The position numbers and the translations under genes are program-made. DNA of 64,000 nt from Hygrophila difformis (lineage: Eukaryota > Streptophyta > Magnoliopsida > Lamiales > Acanthaceae), in contig JAOANR010000004.1 of NCBI GenBank assembly GCA_030278955.1, positions 22,204,976 to 22,268,975 on the forward strand, given 5' to 3'. Below, one piece after another: positions 1-12,155 of this stretch. Position 1 is the first letter of the stretch; every line of letters begins with the position of its first letter. A model generated the notes under the pieces. That model saw only the letters and a list, made by a program, of their open reading frames with translations. It was not told where the DNA came from and made no database searches.

Positions 1-467
1 TATTTAAGGTTTTTAAGTCTTTATGCCTTGCAAATCATTTTTCTACAAGAAATCTTTTTATTAAATTTAACTAAAGGCTTTGAAACCCCTAACCCATGCT
101 ATGTGTTAACTTACTCAGCGCGTTTTTGCTGACCCAAACCATTTATCCCCTTTTTCTTACAGAGAATGAAGAATATGCATCATCATATGCATACTGGGAA
201 TTTTTGGGGATTACATCATGAACGGGCCTGTTTAACCCGTGTTTTGGCCATGTTGGCCCTTATACTTTATTTCCGCTGCACAACTTATAAATTCCGCTGC
301 AACTTTGATGCATTATCTTTAAATTATATATGAATGGGCTGTTTGAATATTTTAAATACTGAAAACCATAGCCTTGCATCTCTTTAGTGAGCTCGGAGAA
401 ACCGTGTCTTGCTAGGGAGGTGTGGCGGTGGCATCCCGGCCTGGGTTACCAAAACCGGGGTGTTACA
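1..467 (+). mobile_element. Element 1, 3' part of the 5' LTR (truncated by window edge)
   Basis: These bases recur at 4257-4723, with no difference seen by eye, and both copies end in GGTGTTACA. Here the copy is followed by an initiator-Met primer-binding site, so this is the right end of a plus-strand 5' LTR whose start lies outside the window. The identity of the two copies suggests a recent insertion. The stretch includes the proposed LTR splice acceptor (AG at 161-162) and the hairpin at 116-131. Confidence 0.9.
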
Positions 468-470
468 ATG

Positions 471-486
471 TGGTATCAGAGCCCGG
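471..486 (+). other. Primer-binding site of element 1
   Basis: TGGTATCAGAGCCCGG lies three bases after the LTR end. Its first twelve bases are complementary to the 3' end of plant initiator-Met tRNA, the usual primer of Ty3/gypsy chromoviruses. Confidence 0.92.
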
Positions 487-1544
487 ATTATTTTAAAGCT
501 ATTATATTTTAAAGAGCCCAATTATTATTTTGAAATTAAAGCCCAAATTTTTAGCCCAAAATTTTTTTTTTAGAAGCCCAAGAAATTATTTTTGGCCAAT
601 AACATTGTTTTTATTTAAAGCCCAAATAATTTATTTCTTTCGGCCCAATATAGTGGCCCAAACCTTTTATCCTTATTTTAATCTATCCATGGAATAAATT
701 TATTTTAAAACCCATGGATAAATAAATGCATGCATAAATTTTTTTTTTTATTGGGGGGATCACATATGCATATGCATACATAAATATTGACACTAACTCT
801 TTTTATGCGAATTATCGGTGATAAGGAACACTCCTACCTTAGAACTTGACATGATCTTGACTTAGGAGCGCTTGCTAAAGACTAACTTTGCCTTAGTCCT
901 AGATCTGGATCACTTAGAAACTCATCTTTGCGTGCTTCTAGAATGACACCTAGAAGAATACTGAGGAAGTATCATATGCAATGATACCCAAACATGGTTG
1001 TGAAAAATACATAGGCAGTTATGGGGACATAATTGTAATCTTAAGGGGGGAAGGATGTAATACCCCGTAAGGATGCATAAGCATTTATTTTTGAAACCCG
1101 AATAGTTTGTATCCCAAGTAAACAAAAGAACCCTAACTCTTCGCGCGAGAAAAGCCGAAGCACAACTTCGAGGACGAAGTTGATTCTTAAGGGGGGGAGG
1201 ATGTAATACCCCGAATTTTTATCAACGCCCAAAGGAATAAAATTTATTCCGATCAATGTCGAAACATCTCCGAGAAGAAGAAAATAATTTATCACAATAA
1301 ATTATTGCTCGGAAATAAAACGCCGATAGATTCAAATTCAAAATGGAATAAAAGAGGGAAAGGAAGCCCGAAGACATTCCATCAATTGAGTCAAGACAAT
1401 TGGAATTAAATTCAAGAAGGAAAAGAATTTTAATTCCAAGAACCCGTGAAGTCGGAAGAAATTTAATGATACAATCGCAATCAATCAATCGGTCAATAAG
1501 TCGCGCAACTTCGGGGACGAAGTTGATTCTTAAGGATGGTAGAT
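487..1544 (+). mobile_element. Element 1 internal remnant (leader, gag start, pol end, polypurine tracts)
   Basis: The leader (rich in GCCCAA-type words, as in the other elements here) runs to a gag-like start at 943. That start has an acceptor-like CTAG just before aATG, and the first codons (MTPRR) resemble the MAPRG/MASRG starts of the other gags. The frame stops after 13 codons. By about 1017 the sequence matches the last codons of pol and the 3' untranslated region of element B, so nearly all of gag and pol is deleted. Two polypurine tracts follow, near 1183-1201 and 1531-1544. The element is non-autonomous and could only move with proteins supplied in trans. Confidence 0.82.
1202..1467 (+). 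repeat. A-type LTR fragment inside the 3' region of element 1
   Basis: From TGTAATACCCCG at 1202 to about 1467 the sequence matches the start of LTR A (reverse complement of roughly 8330-8591). It follows a polypurine tract as a real LTR would. It then joins 3' internal sequence like that of element B (shared words around AATCAATCAATCGG), followed by a second polypurine tract and the true 3' LTR. The structure is recombinant. Confidence 0.75.
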
Positions 1545-2177
1545 TGTAATACCATAGAAATTGTCCGATATATATGTATGAATATATATATTTTGATCAA
1601 TTCACTAAGTAGATTTTTAATCAAATCTATATATATTTATATGTTCAAATATGTGCTTAAAGATTAGTATATTATTTTCTACAAAACATACTTTGAAAAA
1701 ATTATATATATTTGTCTTTTCAAATAAATATATGGATTTCAATATCAAGTGTAATAAGTATATGGTTCATAGAATATTTTAAATCCATATACAAGTTTAT
1801 ATACACATATATACCTTGGTCTTGAAATAATCTTTCCAAACATGTACACATGTATATACATGTATATATTTACATGTTTAAATTATAATGAGAATTATCT
1901 ATTTTCTATATATCCTTGATTAATCATTCTACCCATATTTTTTTATGAATTATTCTAGAATGCCATAATATAATTGGGAATAATTTGACTATGGTTTGAA
2001 ATTGTAGGGTGGAATATTAATCATATCTTGTCATTTTCAAATAAAGAATATATTCCTTTTTGAAGCTATGTATGACTTACAAGATCACAAAAATTCCCAC
2101 ATTATGATTTTTTTTAAGATAAGAATCTTAATATATATATATAAAAAAAAAAAAAAATTTAAAAAAAAAAAAAAAGT

Positions 2178-2226
2178 TACTGTAGCATGCTACTGTAGCA
2201 CGCTACTGTAGCATGCTACTGTAGCA
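2178..2226 (+). repeat. GCTACTGTAGC palindromic tandem repeat
   Basis: About four copies of a roughly 14-bp unit contain GCTAC-T-GTAGC, an odd-length palindrome. The same block occurs in both B LTRs (about 11464-11512 and 20854-20902). It follows an A/T homopolymer stretch in the upstream part of the LTR. Confidence 0.85.
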
Positions 2227-2687
2227 GTCGGGATTTATGTGTTTTTGGGACTTTTTGCCATTTTTTTGGGTCCCAAAGGTGGGAATCTTGATCTATCACG
2301 GGTGTGGCATCTTTTTGGATGTTATGTAATCAATCCCATCCCCATTCTCAGCCATTTTCATCAATCATTCACCCCAAACTCTCCAAAAACTCTCCCAAAA
2401 GCCAAACACTCTTCCGACGAACTTCCGGCGACTTTCCGACGAGTTTCCGGCAACCAAATCCAACCAAGGAAGTGTGTAGATCAAGGATTGCAGGCTTTGG
2501 ATTGTTGGTAAGATGTTATTCAAGTTTCCTTATGATTTTAAGATCATAAACATCATCCTAACTTACGAATCTTCGTATTCAAACACAAATCGGAGCCAAA
2601 GGAAGAATAAATCGGGTAGAGGAGATTCGTTCGTGACATCCCGTGGATTCCGGACGACCCCGTGACCTCCTAAACATCATCCCCACT

Positions 2688-4418
2688 GTAAGTTAACCTT
2701 ACTATGGTTTTGGGTGACTTAAAATGCAACCAAACATAGAGATTCAACTCAAGAAAATTAATAAAAATCTGTCAACAAGAGAAACCCTCAACGCAGCGTT
2801 TTCGTATGAATTTTTCAAACCTCTAAAGCTGCTCAAACAAGAAAACTCAAAACATGAAAAGTGTTCCTAAGACATTAATCTAGCTTCTGTAAAAATTTCA
2901 TAATTTTTCATGATGTTTTGAAACCTGAAACCAACCCAAAACCGAAGAGTATTAAATCTGGATCTTAGAACTTTGGCAGATTTCACTCTCAATCTTGTTG
3001 GTTATTTTGACCTTGGATCTAGGCCGATCTAGGATTGGAGTTGAACATAAGAATTGTAGATCTATGAGTTTGGAATATGACTGTAAGTTTTTAGAATTTT
3101 TCGTTGAGATTTGAGCCTCCGAACTCGAGCCGATCCGATCTGCGTTAGTACCGAAGTCAAGAACCTTGACAGATTTCTTAATCAAACTCGACGAGCAAAA
3201 CTCTTACTTCGAGTGTTCAAACCTGAAAACTCAAAACTAAGATTTTGATCCAAAGATCTTAATCTATATTGTGTAAAAATTTCAGAAATTTTCATCAAGT
3301 TTTGATACCCCAAATTGTGTCGGACATATTCTGCGTTTTTAAGAATTTTCAAAGGATGACAGTTTTCATAACCGAACTTGATGAGCTTATTCCTATCATT
3401 TCTAGGCCGAATCAATCTTCATGATCTAAACCAAAGTTGTTGGAAATCAAGTCTAGTATGTGCCTGTAAAATTTCAGAATTTTTGAAGTCCATTTGATGT
3501 GTCAAAAAGTCAAATCTTTGAGAGGTGTCAAATCTGAATCCTGACAGCATACTATTTCTGTAGAAAACTCGATTTTTGACATGCTTCCCATTGTTTTTCC
3601 GAAAAACATAAAACACGAAAGTTGTTAGTTGGGATGATTTTGAGCTACTGTACAAATTTCAGAACAATCGCCTAAGAAATGGATTTTTAAACCAAAAAGG
3701 CGCAAACTGTGACGCCAAATGATTTTTAAATCAAAGAGATTTTGAAATTTCTAAACAAATGGGCGAGACGTTGAATTACGATATATCTATACTTTTGAAA
3801 AATCCCGTTACACCAAATAAAAACATTTTCTGTAAAAGAATTCTTTTGAAACATTGGGGACTTGTGACCAAGTTTGATATTATCAATATGATTCATGCGG
3901 GTTTGATTCTCTATGATATATTTGAGTTCTTGCGGGTTAGATTCCCCAAGGGCGATTGTATGTTGATTCCTGCGGGTTAGATTCCCCAGGATGTATGGAG
4001 TTCTTGCGGGTTAGATTCCCCAAGGGCGATTGTATGATTTCCTGCGGAAATATTGGTTATGAGGATTGCGGTCACAAGAGCCCTGGTGAATGGTGAACTA
4101 TAAAAGAAACGAAAAATATTTTGAGAAGTGATATTTTTGAAATTGGCTGAGGCCGCCGGATCACCGGCTAAATGATACTTTTGAAATTGGCTGCGGCCGC
4201 CGGATCACCGGCTAAATGATATATTGATGAAATGGTTGTGTAACGGGAGAACAAAATATTTAAGGTTTTTAAGTCTTTATGCCTTGCAAATCATTTTTCT
4301 ACAAGAAATCTTTTTATTAAATTTAACTAAAGGCTTTGAAACCCCTAACCCATGCTATGTGTTAACTTACTCAGCGCGTTTTTGCTGACCCAAACCATTT
4401 ATCCCCTTTTTCTTACAG
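2688..4418 (+). other. Proposed LTR intron of element 1
   Basis: The donor is CT|GTAAGTTAA at 2688. The 3' end has CTGAC at 4385-4389 on the right arm of a short hairpin (4372-4387), then a pyrimidine-rich run and TTACAG ending at 4418. A smaller candidate intron lies upstream at 2518-2595 (G|GTAAG donor, CTAAC). The same arrangement appears in LTRs A, B, D, E and F. No transcript evidence is available here. Confidence 0.55.
3897..4021 (+). repeat. GCGGGTTAGATTCCCC repeat cluster
   Basis: Four copies start near 3897, 3932, 3972 and 4006; the first is degenerate. The core GGTTAGATTCC resembles the T-arm (B box) of tRNA genes but departs from GGTTCRANNCC. The cluster lies inside the proposed LTR intron. 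Confidence 0.7.
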
Positions 4419-4723
4419 AGAATGAAGAATATGCATCATCATATGCATACTGGGAATTTTTGGGGATTACATCATGAACGGGCCTGTTTAACCCGTGTTT
4501 TGGCCATGTTGGCCCTTATACTTTATTTCCGCTGCACAACTTATAAATTCCGCTGCAACTTTGATGCATTATCTTTAAATTATATATGAATGGGCTGTTT
4601 GAATATTTTAAATACTGAAAACCATAGCCTTGCATCTCTTTAGTGAGCTCGGAGAAACCGTGTCTTGCTAGGGAGGTGTGGCGGTGGCATCCCGGCCTGG
4701 GTTACCAAAACCGGGGTGTTACA

Positions 4724-4900
4724 TTGGGTCTATAGGTTATTTATGCGTTCACAGTCAGCCGCTCTTAAGTTTCAGAAGGGTTGTAGGTCATCTTTAAGTT
4801 GAGCTATACGGCGTTTAGAGTATCGTATATTCTGTTGAGGGTCAATGTAGGCGTTCATCGTTCTCATCGTTAGGTTTCTCGACAAGTCATAATATATCGT
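4724..4900 (-). pseudogene. Decayed copy of the 108-codon leader ORF in element A
   Basis: Minus-strand translation from 4900 gives MNAYIDPQQ, RIAQLK, LRAADCERIN in order, matching MNAHFDSQQ, RMAQLE, LREADHHRIN of the intact ORF in element B. The start has become ACG, there are at least two in-frame stops and one extra codon near the start, and element 1 cuts the end off. The base before the lost start still follows CTAG, as in the intact copies. It is a third, independent occurrence of the same ORF. Confidence 0.72.
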
Positions 4901-5442
4901 CTAGGTGAAGATATTTGGAAAAAGGTAGAGAATAGTTATGTGCACGTTAAGCATAGACGATCAAGATCTAAAACTAAGGCACAATTAGTCTCAAGCTAAC
5001 GCTTCTAAGTCAAGAGTCAAGGTCTAGCCGAATGCTAGTGTGAGAATGGTATGTATCACAAATGATTCACATAAGAGGTTAGTACAAATATTTATGTATG
5101 CATATGCATATGCAATCCCCAATAAAAATTTAATTTATGCATGCATTTTTCTACCCATGGGTTTTAAAAATAAGTTTATTCCGTGGATAGATTTTTAAAG
5201 AATAAGGGAAAAAGGTTTGGGTCACTATATTGGGCCAAAGAAATAAATTATTTGGGTTTTAAAAATACAGGTATTGGGTCTTAAAAAAATTTGAGCCCAC
5301 AATAGTAAGTATATAAAGTATTGGGCTAGAAATTTGGGCTTTAACTTCAAAATAAATATTGGGCTCTTTAAAAATATATTACTAGTTTATAAATAATAAC
5401 TTTAAAAATAATAATACTTAAAAATAATAGTTTAAAAATATT
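4724..5442 (-). mobile_element. Element A leader (5' untranslated region), truncated by element 1
   Basis: Read on the minus strand from the primer site, this leader has the same GCCCAA-rich words and the CCCATGG block as the leaders of 1, B and F. It is cut at 4724 by the insertion of element 1. Its far end contains a decayed copy of the small leader ORF. The gag, pol and 3' LTR of element A would lie left of the window. Confidence 0.75.
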
Positions 5443-5458
5443 CCGGGCTCTGATACCA
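5443..5458 (-). other. Primer-binding site of element A
   Basis: The reverse complement reads TGGTATCAGAGCCCGG, complementary to initiator-Met tRNA, and is separated from the LTR at 5462 by three bases. Confidence 0.9.
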
Positions 5459-5810
5459 CTTTGTAACACCCCGGATTTGATAACCCAGGCCGGGATGCCA
5501 CCGCCACACCTCCCTAGCAAGACACGGTTTCTCCGAGCTTGCTAAAGAGATGCAAGGCTATGGATTTTCAGAATTTAAAACATTCAAACAGCCCATTGTA
5601 ATATAACTTAAAATTAATAATATCAAAGTTGCAGCGGAGAATAATATTTAAGTACATGTATTGCAGCGGAATTTAAATATAGGGCCGACATGGCCAAAAC
5701 ACGGGTTAAACAGGCCCGTTCATGCAAGTCGTAACTAAATGTAGGAATTTAAAATAGAGTTTTTCCCCAAATGTTCCCATGTATACATATGATGATGCAT
5801 AATCCTCATA

Positions 5811-7559
5811 CTATGAAAGAAAAAGGGGAAAAATGGTTTGGGTCAGCAAAACGTGCTGAGTAAGTTAACACCTAGCATGATCTAGGGGTTTCAAAGCCTT
5901 TAATTAAATTTAATAAAAACATATGCATACGAGACATGATTTAAATTTTAATTCATCTACTAATAATAATTTAATTACATAATTTAAAAGACAAGGATTT
6001 CCACACGTTCATAATTTAACACACATGAAAAAGGGGTTTAACACACGTTCATAATTTAACACACATAATTTAAATAATTAAATTTTTCTCCTAAGCATGC
6101 ATACAAAAATATTCCATTTACAAATTTTACCAATTTAAAGGAAATAATACTTAAATTGTGTACTTGACATGCTTTTAATCCACAATAACCATTTAGTCAT
6201 GATATGAAATTTAAAGACATAATTTAAATGCATAATTTAAAGACATGCATAAATAAATAAATACTTAAAAAATATTAAATCTTTTATTTCCCCGTTACGT
6301 AACCATTTCTCAATGTTTTGTATAGCCGGTGATCCGGCGGCCGCAGCCGTTTCGTAAGTATCTCGTATAGCCGGTGATCCGGCGGCCGCAGCCGTTTCGT
6401 AAGTATCTCGTATAGCCGGTGATCCGGCGGCCAGCAGCCGTATCTGCCATACCCAGTAACACTCCGGAGCCTCGGGAAATCCATACGGACAAACCCGAGA
6501 GAGTAGGCAATGTATCTCCCACCGATTGGCGTAATATCTCATCTAATTTCTCTCGTCCATTATAGGCCCGAAGAGAAAGGCTAGAGGGGCACCCTGCAGA
6601 GCACTCACCCTCCACCCAAGTATCTCATGTATCGTTTAGTTTTAATGTATCGGGGTTTTACAAAAGTATAGATGTATTGCATTTCAAGTCTTTGATCGTT
6701 CGTTTCGAAATTTCAAAATCTTTCGATTTAAAAGTATCTTGGCGTCACAGTTTGCGCCTTTTCAATTTAAAAATTCTGTTTAAGTCCGAAAAATCTGAAA
6801 ACTTCACAGTTTATGCAAAGCACCCTAACGAACAACTTTCGTGTTTTAACTTTTTCGAAATAAGTTGAGGAAACATGTCAAAAATCGATTTTATTATGCA
6901 AACAGAAATCTGTCCGGACTCAGGTTTGACACAGTTCGGAAGATTGGCCTTTTGACATATCAAATGGACTCCACAAATTCTGAAATTTTAACCACATATA
7001 CTAGACATGATTATCTACAACTTTCATTTAGAATATAAAGATTAAATCGGACTAGAAAATATAGAAACAGGTTCATCAATTTCGGACATATTCACAGGCA
7101 GATTTCGAAAGTGTCTTGTCAAAGCAGTTTGTTTTCGATGCGATTTGAAATAGCAAACCTCGACGAAAATGTCTGACATTTTTACAAAACCTAGATTAAT
7201 ATGTTAGGATTAAAAATCTAGTTTTGAGTTTTTGGGTTTGAACTCTCGAAATAGGGGTTTTGGTCCGATTTCAAATCTGTCACAGTTCCACGTTCGACTC
7301 TCAAGGCAGGTTCTTTCTCGGCCGTTTTCAGATATCAAACCTCAATGAAAAATTATGAAAATTTTACACAAACTAGATTTATGTCTTAGGAGCATTTTTC
7401 ATGTTTTGAGTTTTTCCGTTTGAGCAGTTTTAGGGGTTCGAAAAATTCGCACACAATCGCTGCGCCGGGGGTTTTTCGTGTTGACAGATTTTAGAGTTAC
7501 TAAATCTATATGTTTGATTACATTTTACGTCACCCAAAACCAAGTAAGCATTAACTTAC
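5811..7559 (-). other. Proposed LTR intron of element A
   Basis: On the minus strand the donor is ACT|GTAAGTTAA at 7559. The branch-like CTGAC lies on the 3' arm of hairpin 5844-5858 (CAGCA and TGCTG). The acceptor is a pyrimidine-rich run ending TCATAG at 5811. Length 1749 bp. Prediction by motif and by comparison with the other LTRs. Confidence 0.55.
6321..6443 (-). repeat. 45-bp tandem repeat in LTR A
   Basis: Units start at 6321, 6366 and 6411. Each contains GCCGGTGATCCGGC, which can pair with itself. Related GCCGG/CCGGC words occur near 4148-4220 in LTR 1, near 9605-9790 in LTR B and near 32510-32525 in LTR F. Confidence 0.85.
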
Positions 7560-8591
7560 AGTGGTAAGGTGTTTGGTCATCCTCGGGTCGCTTGGCTCGT
7601 CCAAATCCACTACGAACGGATCTCCTCAACGCCAAGCTTCCAACTTTGGCCACGATTTCAACTCCGAAGAATAAATCCAATGTTAGATCGAGTTTTCGGG
7701 TTCGAAAACTTAAATGAAAATCTATAAATGACTTACCCAAGTCTGGAGTACTAGAGACCTTGTGTTCTACGCCTCCTCCGTCGGTTTTCGTCGCCGGAAA
7801 GTGATCGGAAAGGTCGAAGTTGGTGGTTTTCGGGTGTTGGAAGAACATAGAGAGTTGGAGAGTGTTTTTGGGGTTTCTAGGGTTAGAGTCTTGAAAGGAT
7901 CAGCCATATGACCTCCAAAACCAAGCATATACACCTTCCATCAACCGGGATTGAGTTTCCAAAGTCGGGACACGAAAATATGGTAAGAAAATCGCCAAAA
8001 CGCGTCATGCCGCAGCTGCTGTGTTGGTGGCGCGGGGTTGGAGCGGTTTCTAGCCAAAAACCGCCCGGAGGGCGCGCCGCCTGGTCTGGGCCGTGCGTCC
8101 GGACAGGGCCGTGCGATCCCGTCGGGCCTTTTCTCCTCTCTTTCGGACTTCTGTCCTCCTACGTTTTCGGGCTCGATTTTTCAGGTCATTCTCGGATCAT
8201 AAATTCTTATCTTAAATTTATCTCGACTCAAATGAATTTCATGTTTGAAATCTTAAGTCCGTCGGTCTCGGGTTCGTCGGCTTCCAATTCGTCGTCTTTT
8301 GACTCCCGTGCAATAACTCGTGTAATTAAATTTCTTCCGACTTCACGGGTTCTTGGAATTAGAAATATTTTCCTTCTTGAATTTAATTCCAATTATTTTG
8401 ACTCAATTCATGGAATGTCTTCGGGCTTCCTTTCCCTCTTTTATTCCATTTTGAATTTTGAATCTATCGGCGTTTCATTTCCGAGCAATAATTTATTGTG
8501 ATAAATTATTTTCTTCTTCTCGGAGATATTTCGACATTGATCGGAATAAATTTTATTTCTTTGGACGTTGATAAAAATCTGGGGTATTACA

Positions 8592-8948
8592 AGATCAACC
8601 CTAGGTCGTCCTAATACTCCTTCCCCCGTCCAAAATCTACTTTCCATCGTTGGGTGTTGTAATTTTGGCAAGAAATCGCCGAAAACGCGTGAATGGCCGG
8701 ATTCTGTGGTGCCACGCGGTGGTGGCGCACTTGTAGGCCAAACACCGCGCGGCCTCCGCGTGGACCTCGGTCCGGGCGGGTCCGGGCGATCCGATCCGTC
8801 GGGTCTTTTCCTCATCTCTTTCGGGTTTCTATCCTTTCGTGTTTTCGGCTCGACTTTCCGGGATCTTTTCGGATTGTGATTCCTACCCTAATTTATTCCA
8901 ACTTAAATTGATTTCATGTTTGAAATCTTAAGTCCATCGGTCTTGGAT
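8592..8948 (-). mobile_element. LTR C, left fragment
   Basis: This matches the inner part of LTR A loosely (CGCCGAAAACGCGT, a GC-rich block, then words like TTGAAATCTTAAGTCC) but is not the same LTR. It is bounded left by the end of LTR A and right by the start of element B. It continues at 21543 on the far side of element B. Confidence 0.7.
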
Positions 8949-11900
8949 TGTAACACCCCGGTTTTGGTAACCCAGGCCGGGATGCCACCGCCACACCTCC
9001 CTAGCAAGACACGGTTTCTCCGAGCTCACTAAAGAGATGCAAGGCTATGGTTTTTCAGAATTTAAATATTCAAGTAGCCCATTCGTAAATAATTTAAAAA
9101 TACTACATCAGAGTTGCAGCGAGAATATAAAGTACGCAGCGGAAGTAAAGTGTATGCAGCGGAATTTAAAATATAGGGCCGACATGGCCAAACCACGGGT
9201 TAAACAGACCCGTTCATGCAAGTTACGTAAAATAAATAATTAAGTGTCCAAAATGATCCCCCAATGAGTGATCATGCTCCGTACTCTGTAACAGAAAAAA
9301 AATGAACAACGGTTTTTATCAGTATTATAAAATACTGAGTAAGTCAATCCTTACATAGCAATAAAGGGGTTAGATTTTTAATAATTAAGATAAAACTTTT
9401 TACCATGCATAAAAACATTTTGTTTTAAAAAAATGCGAATATAATTGCATACTTTAAAGACACATTTAATTTCATAATAAAACTTAAGCATGGGCAATTA
9501 TTTAAGACATGATTTAAAAACATGAATAATGCCGTAAGTAAGTAAATAAAGATTTGAGCTTTTAAAAATTCTCCCCGATACGCCACCATCTCAACAATAT
9601 TTGATTTAGCCGGCAATCCGACGGCCGCAGCCAATTTCATAAAATCTGAGCTTTTTAATATATTTCCCGTTACGCCATCATCTCAACAATATATATATCA
9701 TTTAGCCGGTGATCCGGCGGCCTCAGCCAATTTCATAAGTATCATCTCATTTAGCCGATATTCCGGCGGCCGCAGCCGATTCGCCATACCCAGTACCACT
9801 CCGTCGAGCCTCGAGTAACCCATACGGATACACTCGAGAGGGTAGGCCGTTGGTCTCTTGTGACCAAATACGCCATATCCAGTACCGCTCCGTCAAGCCT
9901 CGAGTAACCCATACGGATACACCGAGAGGATAGGCCCAAAAATATAAGATGCCGTTTTGGCAATCTTTCGCGCGTAATCATCATTGCCGTTTTGGCACAA
10001 AATGAATAATTAGGAGGGCACCCTGCAGAGCAATCTCCCCCTAATTTTATATAACCAATGTAACCGATATCGTTTCAACTTTAGTGTAACGGGATTTCCA
10101 AAAATACAGCTTTATCGTATCACAAGATTTCGATCGTTGTTTAGAGATTTCAAAATTTCACAAGTTTAAAACCGATCGATGTCACAGTTTACGCCTTTTC
10201 AGTTTAAAAATCCATTTCTTAGGCGATTGATCTGAAATTTTCACAGTAGCTCAAAAACATCCCAATGAACAACTTTCATGTTTTGAGTTTTTTGGAAAAA
10301 TGATAGGAAGCATGTCAAAAATCAAGTTTTCTACACAAATAGTATACTGTCAGGATTCAGGTTTGACATCTGTCAAAGATTTGACTTTTTAACATATCAA
10401 ATGAACTCCAAAAATTCTGAAAATTTACAGGCACTTAAAAGACACCAAAATAAACAAGTTTTATTAGAGGCAAATTATGCAAATTCATCACGGATTAAGT
10501 CAGATTAATCTACTAAGTTCGGTCTTAAAATCTGTCTCAGTTTTCGAAAGGTTCATGCACCACAGAATATGTTCGACGCGGTTTGGGATAGCAAATCTTA
10601 ATGAAAGTGCATGAAATTTTACAGAGGTATTCAAGACTCATAGATCTACAATTTTTGTTTAGATCATGAAGATTGGTTCGGACTAGAAATGATAGAAATA
10701 AGCTCATCAAGTTCGGTTATGAAATCTGTCAACTTTTGAAAATTCTTAAAAACGCAGAATATGTCCGACTTGATTTGGGGTATCAAAACTTGATGAAAAT
10801 TTCTGAAATTTTTACACAATATAGCTTAAGATCTTATGATCAAAATCTTAGTTTTGAGTTTTCAGGTTTGAACGCTCGAAGTAAGAGTTTTGCTCGGATT
10901 TCAGAAAATACGTAGATTGGGGTTTTTAGGTTTGATTTCAACGTTTCGTTTAAGATCCAATATTTCGGATGTCTTTAAACCACCCATATTGATATGGAAG
11001 ATATTAACTTACAGTGAGTGAGTTCTTGAACGTTCTAGAGTTGATCGATTTGTCCAAAATCGCCACGAACGGATCTACGCAACACGTTCTTCTTCTCCTT
11101 TGGCTACGAACGTATTTTGCAAGTAAAGATCCGTAAGTTAGAAGGTTGATTATGATCTTAAAGCAATAAGGAAACTTGATTTACACCTTACCAACAATCC
11201 AATGCCTGCAAATCCTTGATCTACACACTACCTTGGTTGGATTTGATTGCCGGAAAGTTGCCGGAAGTTTGCCGGAAGGGTGTTTGGCTTAGGGAGAGTT
11301 TTGGGAGAGTTTGTGGGATGAATTATTGGTGAGTATGGCTGACAATGGGGTGTCAGGGACACCTAATATCATCCAAGATATGCTCCCCCCGAAGTCAATC
11401 AAGATTCCCACGTTTGGGACCCAAAAAATGGCAAAAAAGTCGCCAAAAACGCGTCATGGCCGACTGCTACAGTAGCATGCTACAGTAGCGTGCTACAGTA
11501 GCATGCTACAGTAACTTTTTTTTTTTTTTTAAATTTTTTTTTTTATATATATATATTAAGATTCTTATCTTCAAAAAAATAAAAATCATAATGTGGGAAT
11601 TTTTGTGATCTTGTAAGTCATACATAGCTTCAAAAAGGAATATATTCTTTATTTGAAAATGACAAGATATGATTAATATTCCACCCTACAATTTCAAACC
11701 ATAGTCAAATTATTCCCAATTATATTATGGCATTCTAGAATAATTCCATAATAATAAAAAAAAATATGGGTAGAATGATTAATCAAGGATATATAGAAAA
11801 TAGATAATTCTCATTATAATTTAAACATATGAATATATACATGTATTTACATGTGTACATGTTTGGAAAGATTATTTCAAGACCAAGGTATATATGTGTA

Positions 11901-12155
11901 TATAAACTTGTATATGGATTTAAAATATTCTATGAACCATATACTTATTACACTTGATATTGAAATCCATATATTTATTTGAAAGACAAATATATATAAT
12001 TTTTCAAAGTATGTTTTGTAGAAAATAATATACTAATCTTTAAGCACATATTTGAACATATAAATATATATAGATTTGATTAAAAATCTACTTAGTGAAT
12101 TGGTCAAAATATATATATTCATACATATATATCGGGCAATTTCTATGGTATTACA
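8949..12155 (-). repeat. Element B, 3' LTR
   Basis: The LTR runs from TGTAACACC to GGTATTACA (plus coordinates), 3207 bp, the same length as its partner. It contains a two-copy repeat of about 67 bp near 9783-9930 (words CGAGTAACCCATACGGATAC), the GCTACTGTAGC block and the same splice-like motifs (donor at 11012). Confidence 0.95.

Larger units (their letters stand above)
1545..4723 (+). mobile_element. Element 1, 3' LTR
   Basis: The 3179-bp LTR runs from TGTAATACC to GGTGTTACA, preceded by a purine-rich tract. Its left half resembles the B LTR (same start, same GCTACTGTAGC repeats). Its right half has a GCGGGTTAGATTCC repeat cluster otherwise seen in LTR E, so the LTR is probably a mosaic. 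Proposed introns are 2518-2595 and 2688-4418. The 3' flank (4724 on) is the leader of element A. Confidence 0.9.
5462..8591 (-). mobile_element. Element A, 5' LTR
   Basis: The 3130-bp LTR begins TGTAACACC and ends GGTATTACA in plus coordinates, and the minus-strand primer site adjoins its left edge. The right flank (from AGATC) is the LTR C sequence, so A inserted into LTR C. A GC-rich stretch near 8010-8140 is typical of the upstream part of these LTRs. Proposed LTR intron: 5811-7559. Confidence 0.9.

Noticed and set aside
1052..1070. LTR start at the TGTAATACCCCG near 1058
   Set aside because: The sequence continues as 3' untranslated region like that of element B (GTTTGTATCCCAAGT), so the word occurs by resemblance or older conversion and is not the LTR edge.
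7908..8501. 197-codon plus-strand ORF
   Set aside because: It lies wholly inside LTR A, antisense to the element, in its GC-rich block; no protein-like features and not kept open in related LTRs.
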